The notes under the pieces: generated by a model
What the model was told of the DNA's origin: nothing
Databases searched by the model: none
What the model saw: the letters and a program-made list of their open reading frames with translations, nothing else
NCBI GenBank assembly: GCA_003216775.1
Contig: QCII01000005.1
Location: 62,001-126,000, forward strand
DNA length: 64,000 nt
Direction: 5' to 3'
Source of the DNA: Prochlorococcus sp. AG-402-K21
GTDB lineage: Bacteria; Cyanobacteriota; Cyanobacteriia; PCC-6307; Cyanobiaceae
Part shown: piece after piece, positions 38,496-48,373 of the stretch
Layout: the number at the start of each line of letters is the position of its first letter
How positions within the stretch are numbered: position 1 is the stretch's first letter
Position numbers and translations under genes: made by a program

Positions 38496-39905
38496 ATGAG
38501 GTTTAAATTTTTACATTTACATTTACATGGTCTTATACGTTCTGAAAATCTTGAATTAGGTAGGGATGCAGATACAGGAGGGCAAACACAATACGTTTTA
38601 GAGTTAGTTAAAAGTTTGGCTAATACTTCAGATGTTGGCCAAGTAGATTTAGTAACTCGTTTAATCAACGACTCTAAAGTAGATCATGAATATTCACAAG
38701 AAGAAGAATTTGTAGAACCTGGAGTTAGAATTTTAAGATTTAAATTTGGACCTAATAAATATTTAAGAAAGGAATTGCTTTGGCCTTATTTAGATAATTT
38801 AACTGACAGCCTTATATCTTACTATATGAAAAATGATAAGCCTAATTTTATTCATGCGCATTACGCAGATGCCGGATACGTAGGTGTTAAATTAAGTAAA
38901 TCCTTAAATGTGCCACTTATATTTACTGGTCATTCTTTAGGAAGAGAAAAAAAGAGGAAATTGCTTGATACTGGTTTAAAAACTAATCAAATAGAAAAGC
39001 TTTATTTCATAAGTAAAAGAATTGAGGCAGAAGAAAAAGCGTTAAAGTATGCAGATGTTGTTGTAACGAGCACTAAACAAGAGTCGGTTCATCAATATTC
39101 CCAATATTTTTCTTTTTCACCTAAGAAAGCTAAAGTGATTCCGCCTGGTGTTGATCATAATAAATTTCACCATATCCATTCAACAACTGAGACAGCTGAA
39201 ATTGATAATATGATGAAACCTTTTTTAAAGGATTCTACAAAACCATCATTATTAACAATTTCTAGAGCTGTACGAAGAAAAAATATTCCTTCTTTGATTG
39301 AGGCATACGGAAGGTCTGAGAAATTAAAAAGAAAAACTAATTTAATTCTGATTTTGGGTTGTCGAGATAGTACTTCAAAACTTGACCCTCAACAAAAAGA
39401 TGTATTTCATAAAATTTTTGAAATGATTGATAAATATAATTTGTATGGAAAGGTAGCTTATCCAAAAAAACACCTCCCCAGTCAGATACCTTCTTTATAC
39501 AGGTGGGCTGCTAGCAAAGGTGGTGTATTTGTAAATCCAGCTTTAACAGAGCCTTTTGGCTTAACTCTGCTTGAAGCTGCTTCATGTGGCTTGCCAATAA
39601 TATCCACAAATGACGGAGGACCACAAGAAATTCGTTCAAAATGCGATAATGGACTTCTAGTTGATGTTACTGATATTAATAAATTTAAAGCTATTCTTGA
39701 AAAAGCTATTTCCGATAATGATCAGTGGAAATTATGGAGTAGAAATGGAATTGAGGGTGTCAATAGGCACTTTAGTTGGAACACTCATGTACGAAATTAT
39801 TTATCGATACTCATAGAGGAGTTTTCAACGTCAAACAGTTATTCTTCATCTGATATTAAGCAGAGTTGTTTAAAAGGAAGTTCTTCACTTATAAAACCCC
39901 ATTGA
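38496..39905 (+). CDS. spsA: Sucrose-phosphate-synthase-like GT-B glycosyltransferase, no phosphatase domain
   Basis: GT4-type transferase with hallmarks of sucrose-phosphate synthase: LHLHGLIRSENLELGRDADTGGQTQYV at the start, HAHYADAGY, TGHSLGREKKRKL, IPPGVDHNKF and the sugar-nucleotide site PALTEPFGLTLLEAASCGLPI. Such enzymes make sucrose-6-phosphate, a compatible solute precursor. Some cyanobacterial forms have a C-terminal HAD-like phosphatase domain (about 700 residues in total); here translation stops at 469 after a Ser-rich tail. The stop is in the convergent small gene, overlapping it by 67 bases. Family certain, exact product inferred. Confidence 0.85.
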   Translation: MRFKFLHLHLHGLIRSENLELGRDADTGGQTQYVLELVKSLANTSDVGQVDLVTRLINDSKVDHEYSQEEEFVEPGVRILRFKFGPNKYLRKELLWPYLDNLTDSLISYYMKNDKPNFIHAHYADAGYVGVKLSKSLNVPLIFTGHSLGREKKRKLLDTGLKTNQIEKLYFISKRIEAEEKALKYADVVVTSTKQESVHQYSQYFSFSPKKAKVIPPGVDHNKFHHIHSTTETAEIDNMMKPFLKDSTKPSLLTISRAVRRKNIPSLIEAYGRSEKLKRKTNLILILGCRDSTSKLDPQQKDVFHKIFEMIDKYNLYGKVAYPKKHLPSQIPSLYRWAASKGGVFVNPALTEPFGLTLLEAASCGLPIISTNDGGPQEIRSKCDNGLLVDVTDINKFKAILEKAISDNDQWKLWSRNGIEGVNRHFSWNTHVRNYLSILIEEFSTSNSYSSSDIKQSCLKGSSSLIKPH

Positions 39906-40084
39906 TCAAATACTTTTGGATCAGGATGAAGAATTACTTGATTGTTATGCTTTTTCTTCAGTTTAAAGCCTTTTTGAGATAGTTTTTTCATTAATCTGGC
40001 AGTTTCTTCAAATCTTGATGCCATTGCATCAAGACTAGAGCAGTCACTAGTTAATCCGTTATCTTTCCATGTAAAAAAACTCAT
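39839..40084 (-). CDS. Small conserved-looking protein of unknown function
   Basis: 81 residues, no signal peptide or membrane segment. It reads like a real protein: MSFFTWKDNGLTSDCSSLDAMASRFEETARLMKKLSQKGFKLKKK, then ILHPDPKVFDQWGFISEE. I recall similar small proteins in marine picocyanobacteria but cannot name the family. It uses ATG at 40084 and ends inside the 3' part of spsA, a 67-base convergent overlap. It is downstream of mraY by 9 bases, so probably in the mraY transcript. Confidence 0.7.
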   Translation of the reverse strand: MSFFTWKDNGLTSDCSSLDAMASRFEETARLMKKLSQKGFKLKKKHNNQVILHPDPKVFDQWGFISEELPFKQLCLISDEE

Positions 40085-40093
40085 GACAAATTT

Positions 40094-41191
40094 TTATAGA
40101 TTAATTTTTAAAACTATACCTAAAATTACAAGTAAAATGTTGATTTTCCAAAAATTTTCAACTATTTTTTGTTCCTGAACTCCTTTAAGTTCAAAATGAT
40201 GATGCAGTGGTGCCATTAAAAATATGCGTTTCCCAGTATGAAATAATTTTTTTGTAACTTTAAAATATGATACCTGAATTATTACTGACAAAGATTCAAT
40301 AATAAAGATTCCTGAAAAAATAGATAGGGTAAATATGCTATTGGTTAATAATGCTATAGAACCTAAAATTGCACCAATACTTAAAGATCCTGTGTCTCCC
40401 ATAAATATCTTTGCAGGATAACTATTATATTTGAGAAATCCTAAACATATACCTGACATCGAATAACATAGAGTACTGAAGATGAGGATTTCTTGCTGTC
40501 CTTTAATTAATATTTCTGTTCCAAGTCCATAGAAGATAATTGCACTACATCCACTTGCTAGTCCATCTAGTCCATCAGATAAATTTACTGAATTACTTAT
40601 TCCAACTAAAATTAAAAAAGAAATGGGAATTATGAAAATACCTGTATTTATTCCCCATGAGTTAGATATTTCAATGAACGGATTTAGTAAATCTTTTTCA
40701 TATGCTAAAAATATAAAAATTATTGAGATGACGCTTTGTAGGACGAATTTATCTTTTGATTTTAATCCTGTATTTTCTTTTTTTTGAATGCTTAAATAAT
40801 CATCTAAAAAGCCTGTAATGAAGAAACCCAAAACAGTTATTAATAAAAGCATTAATTTCGTAGAACCTAAATTTATATTTATTATTAAAAGAAAAATTAA
40901 AAAAGGTAACACCAAAAAAATCCCACCCATTGTTGGGGTATTACTTTTTTTGTAATGATTAGTTGGACCTTCACTTCTAATATTTTGAACCAGATTCAAT
41001 TGTTTGATTATTTTTAAACCTTTTCTTGTTGTAAATAAAGAAATAATAAAAAAGAATGTGAAAAACCCTATATAAATATAGTTATTAAAAAAGTAGCAGG
41101 TAATTGCAAGAGCAGAAGTATTTAATATTAATAATGATTTAAAGTTAAAATTGTTAATCTTCCCAATCATCTTCTGAAGAATCTTCTTCAT
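40094..41191 (-). CDS. mraY: Phospho-N-acetylmuramoyl-pentapeptide-transferase
   Basis: MraY makes lipid I by transferring phospho-MurNAc-pentapeptide to undecaprenyl phosphate at the inner membrane. About ten transmembrane segments, plus the motifs KSNTPTMGGIF (near residue 82), GFLDDYLSI, LSDGLDGLASG, GDTGSLSIGA and PLHHHFELKG, are present. Two ATG starts compete: 41191 (365 residues) and 41170 (358), both inside the upstream DUF3134 gene; the latter has a smaller overlap. murB and murC are in the window but distant. Confidence 0.94.
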   Translation of the reverse strand: MKKILQKMIGKINNFNFKSLLILNTSALAITCYFFNNYIYIGFFTFFFIISLFTTRKGLKIIKQLNLVQNIRSEGPTNHYKKSNTPTMGGIFLVLPFLIFLLIININLGSTKLMLLLITVLGFFITGFLDDYLSIQKKENTGLKSKDKFVLQSVISIIFIFLAYEKDLLNPFIEISNSWGINTGIFIIPISFLILVGISNSVNLSDGLDGLASGCSAIIFYGLGTEILIKGQQEILIFSTLCYSMSGICLGFLKYNSYPAKIFMGDTGSLSIGAILGSIALLTNSIFTLSIFSGIFIIESLSVIIQVSYFKVTKKLFHTGKRIFLMAPLHHHFELKGVQEQKIVENFWKINILLVILGIVLKINL

Positions 41192-41432
41192 TTTTATAAT
41201 CTTCTTTTTCTCCCATAAGTGCTGAAAGTTCTTCCTCTTCTATTGTACTAATCTCTTGTGAGTCACCCTCTTTTTCAGCAACAAGCCTCCCTGTATTTTC
41301 AAGCCAAGATAGTAGATCAGGTTCATCCCTTAATGGTAAAACGGGGGCTGGATCATCTCTGTGATAGCAAGTTAAAGCAGGGTTAACTTCAGAAATATCA
41401 TCTAACCTAAGTTTTAGTGTATTTGAGTCCAT
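41154..41432 (-). CDS. DUF3134-like small cyanobacterial protein
   Basis: 92 residues from ATG at 41432; an upstream GTG at 41477 would add 15 unlikely residues. The core NPALTCYHRDDPAPVLPLRDEPDLLSWLENTGRLVA is the DUF3134 string, a small cyanobacterial family with unknown function. The tail is strongly acidic (EEEELSALMGEKEDYKNEEDSSEDDWED). It overlaps the start of mraY by 17-38 bases, so the two are probably coupled. Confidence 0.8.
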   Translation of the reverse strand: MDSNTLKLRLDDISEVNPALTCYHRDDPAPVLPLRDEPDLLSWLENTGRLVAEKEGDSQEISTIEEEELSALMGEKEDYKNEEDSSEDDWED

Positions 41433-41485
41433 TAAAAGTTTTGTTCTATATATAGGATAATACATAATGAAGCACACAAAAAACT

Positions 41486-41680
41486 TTGTTTGATAAAGGA
41501 AATTTAAAATTTTTGTTTATTTGGATGATTTCATTATTATTGTCTGGATTATTAAAATTTATTGGATACTTACATTCCAACGTTTTATTAATTAATGACT
41601 TTCTTCTCGTATTACTAGTTTTTGGTCCAGCAATTTTAGTTACAATAATATTAGTTTTTAAAAAGTTTTCACGTTTTTAA
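41486..41680 (+). CDS. Possible small membrane protein, 64 residues
   Basis: Two hydrophobic stretches are visible, residues about 9-28 (FLFIWMISLLLSGLLKFIGY) and 39-57 (FLLVLLVFGPAILVTIILV), ending in KKFSRF. The start is TTG at 41486; an ATG at 41525 would remove part of the first helix. The compact two-helix shape and its fit in the DUF3134-argG gap support a real gene, but no family is recognised and it could be spurious. Confidence 0.5.
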   Translation: MFDKGNLKFLFIWMISLLLSGLLKFIGYLHSNVLLINDFLLVLLVFGPAILVTIILVFKKFSRF

Positions 41681-41716
41681 TTAAATCAAAAATTTAAATT
41701 GATGGAGCAGATTTAA

Positions 41717-42931
41717 ATGCAGAAGATAAAAAAAATTGTACTAGCATATTCTGGTGGGGTTGATACTAGTGTTTGTATTCCATATTTAAAAAATGAATAT
41801 GGGATTTCTGAAGTGGTTACTTTTGTTGCAGATCTTGGTCAGGGCGAGGATTTAGAATTTATCAGACAAAAAGCTTTAAATTCTGGTGCATCTAAATCAA
41901 TTGTTGGCAATTTAGTTAATAGTTTTGTTGAAAGATACGCTTTTCCAGCTATTAGAGCAAATGCTTTGTATTTAGATAAATATCCTTTATCTACAGCTCT
42001 TGCAAGGCCCTTAATTGCTGAAAATCTTGTAAATGTCGCTAGAGAGAATAATGCTGATGCAGTAGCTCATGGATGTACAGGGAAAGGCAATGATCAAGTT
42101 CGATTTGATTTGGCGATCAATGCTCTTGGACCTGATTTAAAGATAATTACTCCTGCAAGGGAGTGGAATATGAGCAGGGAAGAAGCAATATTGTATGGGG
42201 AAAAATTTGGTATTCCTGCACCAGTTTCAAAAAAATCACCATATTCTATAGATGTTAATTTACTCGGTAGAAGTATTGAAGCTGGTATTTTAGAAAACCC
42301 AATGCAAGAAGCGCCTGAAGATATATTTGCAATTACAGCACCAATTAAAAATACTCCAGATTCACCTCAAGATGTAGAAATTGCCTTTAAAAATGGCTTC
42401 CCTGTAGCAATTGACAATGAGAATTTAACTCCAGTGGAAGTTGTTAAAAAGGCTAATCGTCTTGCTGGCGATCATGGTTTTGGCAGAATAGATATGATTG
42501 AAGATCGTGTAGTAGGAATCAAAAGCAGGGAGATATATGAAACGCCTGGTCTTTTACTTTTAATCAAGGCTCACAAGGAACTAGAAAGTATAACATTGAA
42601 TCCAGATGTTATTGATTTTAAAGGAATAGTTGAAAAAAAATGGGGTCAATTAGTTTATCAAGGCTTTTGGTTTGGTCCTCTCAAGGAGAGTTTAGATGCT
42701 TTTATATCATCTACTCAAACTCCAGTTAATGGAAGGGTAAAGATAAGATTATATAAGGGAAATGCAATGGTAATTGGAAGATTTTCTGAAAATAATTCCC
42801 TTTATAGAGAAGATTTGGCAACTTACAGTAAAGATGATGTATTCAATCATTCTTTAGCAGAAGGTTTTATTTATATGTGGGGTATGTCAAATAAAATATG
42901 GGCAGAGTTAAATTCAAAAAGAATTAACTAA
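41717..42931 (+). CDS. argG: Argininosuccinate synthase
   Basis: Joins citrulline and aspartate with ATP, the step before ArgH. The PP-loop is AYSGGVDTS (residues near 10-18), [10 protein letters not shown] follows, [15 protein letters not shown] is near 115, and the C-terminal part forms the usual tetramer helix. Length 404 is standard. A weak GGAG-like ribosome site lies in the 36-base gap upstream. argH is 26 kb away on the other side of the origin. Confidence 0.97.
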   Translation: MQKIKKIVLAYSGGVDTSVCIPYLKNEYGISEVVTFVADLGQGEDLEFIRQKALNSGASKSIVGNLVNSFVERYAFPAIRANALYLDKYPLSTALARPLIAENLVNVARENNADAVAHGCTGKGNDQVRFDLAINALGPDLKIITPAREWNMSREEAILYGEKFGIPAPVSKKSPYSIDVNLLGRSIEAGILENPMQEAPEDIFAITAPIKNTPDSPQDVEIAFKNGFPVAIDNENLTPVEVVKKANRLAGDHGFGRIDMIEDRVVGIKSREIYETPGLLLLIKAHKELESITLNPDVIDFKGIVEKKWGQLVYQGFWFGPLKESLDAFISSTQTPVNGRVKIRLYKGNAMVIGRFSENNSLYREDLATYSKDDVFNHSLAEGFIYMWGMSNKIWAELNSKRIN

Positions 42932-42940
42932 CATTAAAGA

Positions 42941-43393
42941 TCAAGCATTTTCTTTAGCTTTAATTTCTTCTTTTTCGGGAGATGAAGCCTCTGGTTCAGT
43001 AACTGTTTTTTCTTCAGATTCCTCTTTATTTTGTTTACTATCTTTATCCTTTGATTGAGCGGCACTATTATTTGAAGGTCTCGGGGTTGGTAAAGGCCCT
43101 TCTTGTTTAACGGTCATATATCTAATAACGTCTTCGCTTAATCTCATCGCTTTTTCAATTTTGAAAATATGTTGCCCATCGCCTTGATGACTTAATTGAA
43201 CATAAATACCTTCTCTATGTTTATTAATTTGATACGCTAATCGTCTTTTTCCTCTCATTTGACTATCAAGGATGGTACCGCCAAATTCCTCTAAAAGTTT
43301 ATTGTACTTATCAATGTGATTTGTTACTTCATCTTCCGCAATATCTGGGCGGAGGATATACATGGTTTCGTAATAGGATTGTTGATTGTTCAT
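42941..43393 (-). CDS. rpsF: 30S ribosomal protein S6 with charged tail
   Basis: The core (residues 1-100) is S6: [40 protein letters not shown] and [14 protein letters not shown]. About 50 further residues, rich in Lys/Glu/Ser, extend beyond the usual bacterial end; other cyanobacterial S6 also have such tails. I take ATG at 43393 (150 residues), although TTG at 43405 is in frame. The gene is isolated from rpsR here. A 105-base gap separates it from aroE. Confidence 0.92.
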   Translation of the reverse strand: MNNQQSYYETMYILRPDIAEDEVTNHIDKYNKLLEEFGGTILDSQMRGKRRLAYQINKHREGIYVQLSHQGDGQHIFKIEKAMRLSEDVIRYMTVKQEGPLPTPRPSNNSAAQSKDKDSKQNKEESEEKTVTEPEASSPEKEEIKAKENA

Positions 43394-43498
43394 TGTTTCA
43401 GACAAGGACTTTGGCTCATAAATTGATGTGATGAGCGTCTGTACATTATTTACGATACATTACGACGGGCAGTTTCTTAAAAATTAGAATTTATTTTT

Positions 43499-44359
43499 TT
43501 AAAGATATTTTTTTAATGCGTCATTCATAATATGAAAAGGTACTTCTAAACCATTTGTCCAAAATGATAATGATTTCATTCCTTGAGCAACAAGCATTTG
43601 CAAACCATCGATAGTCATACATCCTTTTTTAGCGCAAAATTTTAATAAAGGAGTGGGAGCGGGGTTATAGATTAAATCGTAAACAATTGTTTTAGATTTG
43701 AGCGACCTCCAAAAAGTTTCCCCATATGGCATAACATTTATTTCATATGTGGTTTTTTTCATTCCTACTGGTGTTGTATTTACAATTAAATCTGCGTCTT
43801 CAATTAAATTTTGAGCTTGAAAATCATTACTTAACAAACCTTTAATTTCAATTTGATTGCTAAAATTTTTTATTAATTCATCCAGTGATGATTTATTACG
43901 TGAAACTACTGAAATCATTGTAAAATTTAAATCTATTAATCCCTGGATAACAGATCTTGCTGCTCCACCGGAGCCAAGTACCATAGCTTGTCCCTTTGTA
44001 AAATTTAATGTTCTTAAAGGGTAAATAAATCCCTCTACATCTGTATTAGTTCCGCTCCATTCTTTTTTATGATTTAGTTTGAGGGTATTAATTGCTTTTA
44101 GTTTGTTAGCGATAGGTGAAATTTCTTTACAAAGATCAAATACTTTTTGTTTGTGAGGAATTGTTATATTTAAACCTTTGCAATTAATTTTTTTCAAAGA
44201 ATTGAGAATTAATTCTAGATTTTCATTTTCACAAGGTATTGCAATATAAATTAGATCTAAGCCTAAATACTGAAGGGCAGCATTTTGCATGATTGGTGAT
44301 AAAGAATGGCTTACTGGATTGCCTATTAATGCAATAAAAGATGTCTTGCTTGTAATCAT
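43499..44359 (-). CDS. aroE: Shikimate dehydrogenase
   Basis: NADP-dependent reduction of 3-dehydroshikimate in the aromatic pathway. GNPVSHSLSPIMQNAA (residues 12-27) binds shikimate with serines; NITIPHKQKV has the catalytic lysine; GSGGAARSVIQGL binds NADP; and INTTPVGM and DGLQMLVAQG close the family signature. Length 286 is normal. It is divergent from dnaK with a 117-base gap. Confidence 0.96.
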   Translation of the reverse strand: MITSKTSFIALIGNPVSHSLSPIMQNAALQYLGLDLIYIAIPCENENLELILNSLKKINCKGLNITIPHKQKVFDLCKEISPIANKLKAINTLKLNHKKEWSGTNTDVEGFIYPLRTLNFTKGQAMVLGSGGAARSVIQGLIDLNFTMISVVSRNKSSLDELIKNFSNQIEIKGLLSNDFQAQNLIEDADLIVNTTPVGMKKTTYEINVMPYGETFWRSLKSKTIVYDLIYNPAPTPLLKFCAKKGCMTIDGLQMLVAQGMKSLSFWTNGLEVPFHIMNDALKKYL

Positions 44360-44476
44360 TTTTAGAAATTTTTCATAAGAAAATCACGATCTGTTCGGGA
44401 ACCACACCCAGTATCTGAGTAACAATAATGACGCGAATGACCGATTATGGAGAATAGCAAATATAAGAATTTACCC

Positions 44477-46384
44477 ATGGGTAAGGTTGTAGGAATCGAT
44501 TTAGGAACAACTAATAGTTGTGTCGCTGTAATGGAAGGTGGTAAACCCACTGTAATAGCAAATGCTGAGGGTTTCAGAACTACTCCATCAGTTGTTGCAT
44601 ATACAAAAAATCAAGATCAGCTTGTTGGGCAAATTGCAAAAAGACAAGCTGTTATGAATCCTGAAAATACTTTTTATTCTGCAAAGCGATTTGTTGGCAG
44701 AAGGGTTGATGAGGTTAATGAAGAATCTAAAGAAGTTAGTTATTCTGTTGAAAAATCTGGTTCTAGTGTCAAATTAAAGTGCCCTATTTTGGAAAAGCAG
44801 TTTTCTCCTGAAGAGGTAAGCTCTCAAGTTTTAAGAAAATTAGCAGACGATGCAGGTAAATATCTTGGTGAAAAAGTTTCACAGGCTGTAATCACAGTTC
44901 CAGCTTACTTTAATGATTCTCAAAGACAGGCTACAAAAGATGCAGGAAAGATTGCAGGCTTAGAAGTACTTAGAATTGTCAACGAGCCAACTGCTGCAGC
45001 ATTAGCTTATGGTTTGGATAAAGAAAATGAAAAAATTCTTGTTTTTGATTTGGGTGGAGGAACATTTGATGTCTCGGTTATTGAAGCTGGTGATGGAGTA
45101 ACTGAAGTTCTATCTACATCTGGAGATACCCATCTTGGTGGTGATGATTTTGATAGGTGTATCGTAGATTTTTTGGCTAATACTTTTAAATCAAATGAGG
45201 GAATCGACCTAAGACAAGATAAGCAAGCTTTACAAAGACTTACTGAAGCAGCAGAAAAAGCAAAAATTGAGCTTTCAAATGCTACGCAAAGTGAAATAAA
45301 TTTGCCATTTATTACGGCCACCCCAGAAGGTCCAAAACATTTAGATTTAAACCTAACTAGAGCAAAGTTTGAGGAATTAGCCGCTTCTTTAATTGACAGG
45401 TGTAAGACTCCAGTTGAGAGAGCTATAAGTGACGCAAAAATTTCTACTAGTGAAATTGATGAGGTTGTAATGGTGGGCGGCTCATCAAGAATACCTGCTG
45501 TTTTAGATTTAGTGAAAAAAATAATAGGTAAAGAGCCAAATCAAACTGTTAATCCTGATGAAGTAGTAGCTGTTGGAGCTGCTATTCAGGGGGGAGTTTT
45601 ATCAGGAGAAGTTAAAGATATATTATTGCTTGATGTTACTCCACTTTCTTTAGGTGTAGAGACTTTAGGGGGAGTGATGACAAAAATGATTAATCGTAAT
45701 ACTACAGTGCCTACAAAGAAATCTGAAACATATTCAACTGCAGTAGATGGTCAAACAAACGTAGAAATTCACGTATTGCAAGGTGAAAGAGAAATGGCTT
45801 CTGATAACAAAAGTTTAGGAACTTTTAGATTGGATGGTATACCTTCAGCTCCAAGAGGTGTGCCACAAATTGAAGTTACATTTGATATTGATGCAAACGG
45901 AATTCTTAGTGTTACAGCTAAAGATAAGGGAAGTGGTAAAGAACAAAGTATTTCCATCACTGGCGCTTCTACTTTATCTGATAATGAGGTAGATAAAATG
46001 GTAAAAGATGCTGAATCAAATGCATCTGCAGATAAAGAAAAAAGAGAAAAAATTGATTTAAAAAATCAAGCTGAAACACTTGTATATCAGACAGAAAAGC
46101 AACTTGGTGAATTGGGAGATAAAATTGATGATGCAGCAAAGTCTAAGGTTGAAGAAAAAAGTAATGCTTTAAAAGAAGCAACATCAAAAGAAGATTATGA
46201 AGCAATGAAAAAGCTTCTTGAAGAGCTACAACAAGAACTCTATGCAGTTGGCTCATCCGTTTATCAGCAACCCGGAAATCAGCCTCCTTCACCAGGCGCA
46301 GCAGGCCCTTCTGATCAGAGTGACTCAAATGATAAAGGTGGTGATGATGTAATTGATGCAGACTTTACTGAAACAAAAGATTAA
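44477..46384 (+). CDS. dnaK2: Chaperone DnaK (DnaK2-like)
   Basis: HSP70 with the full ATPase domain ([51 protein letters not shown]), the [14 protein letters not shown] linker and a substrate-binding domain ending in a Gly/Asp-rich tail ([15 protein letters not shown]). I start at ATG 44477 (635 residues), where [10 protein letters not shown] matches other DnaK2 proteins; an ATG at 44447 would add 10 atypical residues. Cyanobacteria have several DnaK; this one fits the DnaK2 type that works with DnaJ and GrpE. The gene is 33 kb from dnaJ-grpE. Confidence 0.94.
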   Translation: MGKVVGIDLGTTNSCVAVMEGGKPTVIANAEGFRTTPSVVAYTKNQDQLVGQIAKRQAVMNPENTFYSAKRFVGRRVDEVNEESKEVSYSVEKSGSSVKLKCPILEKQFSPEEVSSQVLRKLADDAGKYLGEKVSQAVITVPAYFNDSQRQATKDAGKIAGLEVLRIVNEPTAAALAYGLDKENEKILVFDLGGGTFDVSVIEAGDGVTEVLSTSGDTHLGGDDFDRCIVDFLANTFKSNEGIDLRQDKQALQRLTEAAEKAKIELSNATQSEINLPFITATPEGPKHLDLNLTRAKFEELAASLIDRCKTPVERAISDAKISTSEIDEVVMVGGSSRIPAVLDLVKKIIGKEPNQTVNPDEVVAVGAAIQGGVLSGEVKDILLLDVTPLSLGVETLGGVMTKMINRNTTVPTKKSETYSTAVDGQTNVEIHVLQGEREMASDNKSLGTFRLDGIPSAPRGVPQIEVTFDIDANGILSVTAKDKGSGKEQSISITGASTLSDNEVDKMVKDAESNASADKEKREKIDLKNQAETLVYQTEKQLGELGDKIDDAAKSKVEEKSNALKEATSKEDYEAMKKLLEELQQELYAVGSSVYQQPGNQPPSPGAAGPSDQSDSNDKGGDDVIDADFTETKD

Positions 46385-47460
46385 GAAAAGTATTTTTCAA
46401 CTTCTTTGGCAATCCATCGAGAGCAGGCTGGTGCAAGTAATATCCCATTTTTATAAAAACCTGAACATATAAATAACCCATCATCCAAATTTTTCATTAT
46501 TGGTGAAGATTCTCCATCAGGTCTTGATCTAATACCTAACCATTTTTTTAAGATTTGTCCTTTCATCAGCCAATTTGGTTTTTTATCAAGAAAATTTGTA
46601 AGTTTTTCAAAGATTTTATCTTCTGGATTTGTACTATATTCGTCAGTTGAGCCAATAATAAGTTTATTTTTTGAAATTGGTATTATATTTTTTCCATTTA
46701 TATTGAATTGTTTTGGAAGTGATAATAAGTTAACTTCTGCATCATTTACTCCAATTTCCATAGCTTGACCAAGAACAGGTTTTAATTTGATTTGAGATAT
46801 GCTGTCGATTAAATCAACTGCTTTTAGTGAATTACACAAAATGACTATGTCAGACTTGATTTCTGCATTGTTTGTTGTTTCAGATATCCATTGATTGTTT
46901 GATTTTTTAATTTTTATTATTTCTTCTTCTAAAAAATTTATTTTTTTATGTTTTAGATATTTATCTAATGTCTCAAGTAACGATTTAGCATTTATTCTTC
47001 CATCTTTAAAGGAAATCATTCCTTTGATTTTTTTTGTTTCGAAGGCTTTAGTTATATTTTTAATAAAAATTGAGTTTTCTTCTAAAATTTTTAAATCTGG
47101 ATCATTAATTTCATTTATGAACTGCTTTAATTTTTGAAACTTTTCTTCATTTGTTGTTAGTTGTATTAATGGCTTTTCAATATTTAATTCATCATTAAAT
47201 TCTCTCAGGAAATTTATCCACTTTGGCCATAATTCAATGCTTTGCTTCCTAAGAGTCCAACTTCTTCCTCTCCTTTTTTGGTACATGTTACCCATTAGCA
47301 GGCCTAAAGCTGCATTACTACTATTTTTATCCTGAGCTGGATCTATTATGGTTACGCAAAAACCTAATTCTGATAATTCTAAGGCGTTAAATTTTCCAAT
47401 AATTCCTGATCCAATAATAACTATGTGTGCTTTTTGAAAATTTTCTTTTATGCTTTTCAT
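46381..47460 (-). CDS. FAD-dependent oxidoreductase of the DAO family
   Basis: An N-terminal FAD site, [29 protein letters not shown] (residues 12-40), is followed by [13 protein letters not shown] and a C-terminal [14 protein letters not shown] and [18 protein letters not shown]. These are typical of glycine/D-amino-acid oxidases such as ThiO, but the substrate is not visible, and no thiamine gene is next to it. Its 3' end overlaps dnaK by 4 bases convergently. Confidence 0.8.
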   Translation of the reverse strand: MKSIKENFQKAHIVIIGSGIIGKFNALELSELGFCVTIIDPAQDKNSSNAALGLLMGNMYQKRRGRSWTLRKQSIELWPKWINFLREFNDELNIEKPLIQLTTNEEKFQKLKQFINEINDPDLKILEENSIFIKNITKAFETKKIKGMISFKDGRINAKSLLETLDKYLKHKKINFLEEEIIKIKKSNNQWISETTNNAEIKSDIVILCNSLKAVDLIDSISQIKLKPVLGQAMEIGVNDAEVNLLSLPKQFNINGKNIIPISKNKLIIGSTDEYSTNPEDKIFEKLTNFLDKKPNWLMKGQILKKWLGIRSRPDGESSPIMKNLDDGLFICSGFYKNGILLAPACSRWIAKEVEKYFS

Positions 47461-47508
47461 TGATATATTGGATATAATTCTTTAATTGACCTAATAGTTA
47501 AAGACTTT

Positions 47509-48363
47509 TTGGAACATCCTTCAATTATATTCAAAATTGTTTGTCCCGATCGTCCTGGCCTCGTAAGTTTACTTACAAGTTGGATTTCAAATTATGGCGG
47601 GAATATAAAGCATTCTGATCATCATACAGATCAAGATGCAGGTTTGTTTCTTAGTCGAATTGAATGGAAAAATAAGAATGCATCTTTAAATAGAGAGGAA
47701 ATTTATAAAGAATTTGAAAAAATTTCAGCTGAAGTCAATGGCAAATTTAATGTCAATTATTCTGATGAAATTCCAAATGTTGCTATTTTCGTGAGCAAAC
47801 AAAATCATTGTTTGATTGATTTACTTTGGCGAGTAAGAAATGGTGAACTCAACATGAATGTGCCCATAATAATTTCAAATCATTCTGATCTTGAAAATAT
47901 TGCAAATGACTTTAATGCAAAATTTGTCTATATTGATACCTGTAATATTGATAAATCTGATGTAGAAGATCAATTTTTAACTTTACTAAAAGAATATGAA
48001 ATTGATCTTGTTGTATTAGCCAAATATATGCAAATTCTGAGTGACTCTTTTCTAAAAAAGTTTTCTTCAATTATAAATATTCATCACTCTTTCTTACCTG
48101 CATTTAAGGGGGCCCAACCATATCATCGAGCTTGGAAGAGAGGTGTTAAATTAATTGGTGCTACAGCACACTATGTAACTGAAGATCTTGATGAAGGCCC
48201 GATAATAGAACAATGTACAGTTAATGTGAGTCATAGGGACGAAGTTGACGATTTGATTAGAAAAGGAAGAGATATTGAAAGAATAGCCCTAGCAAGAGCG
48301 GTTAGATTACATCTAAATCATCAAGTATTTGTTTATAACAGCAAAACTGCTGTTTTTGATTGA
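47509..48363 (+). CDS. purU: Formyltetrahydrofolate deformylase
   Basis: Hydrolyses 10-formyl-THF to formate and THF, balancing the one-carbon pool. An ACT-like domain occupies residues 1-80 (CPDRPGLVSLLTSWISNYGGNI, DQDAGLFLSR), then a formyl-hydrolase domain with VLAKYMQILS, INIHHSFLPAFKGAQPYHRAWKRGVKLIGATAHYV and LDEGPIIEQ; the asparagine, histidine and aspartate of the catalytic set lie in the last two. The start is TTG at 47509. The gene ends with a built-in terminator hairpin. Confidence 0.94.
   Translation: MEHPSIIFKIVCPDRPGLVSLLTSWISNYGGNIKHSDHHTDQDAGLFLSRIEWKNKNASLNREEIYKEFEKISAEVNGKFNVNYSDEIPNVAIFVSKQNHCLIDLLWRVRNGELNMNVPIIISNHSDLENIANDFNAKFVYIDTCNIDKSDVEDQFLTLLKEYEIDLVVLAKYMQILSDSFLKKFSSIINIHHSFLPAFKGAQPYHRAWKRGVKLIGATAHYVTEDLDEGPIIEQCTVNVSHRDEVDDLIRKGRDIERIALARAVRLHLNHQVFVYNSKTAVFD
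48337..48357 (+). terminator. Rho-independent terminator within the 3' end of purU
   Basis: A 7-base stem AACAGCA / TGCTGTT with loop AAAC is followed directly by TTT, giving a run of five T. It lies over the last codons of purU, just before its stop. The convergent clcA ends 11 bases later. Confidence 0.7.
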
Positions 48364-48373
48364 AAATAATTTC

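Noticed and set aside
44360-44476. Heat-shock CIRCE element before dnaK
   Set aside because: No TTAGCACTC-N9-GAGTGCTAA inverted repeat is present.
44362-44550. 62-codon minus-strand frame across the aroE-dnaK gap
   Set aside because: It overlaps the dnaK start and has no recognisable features.
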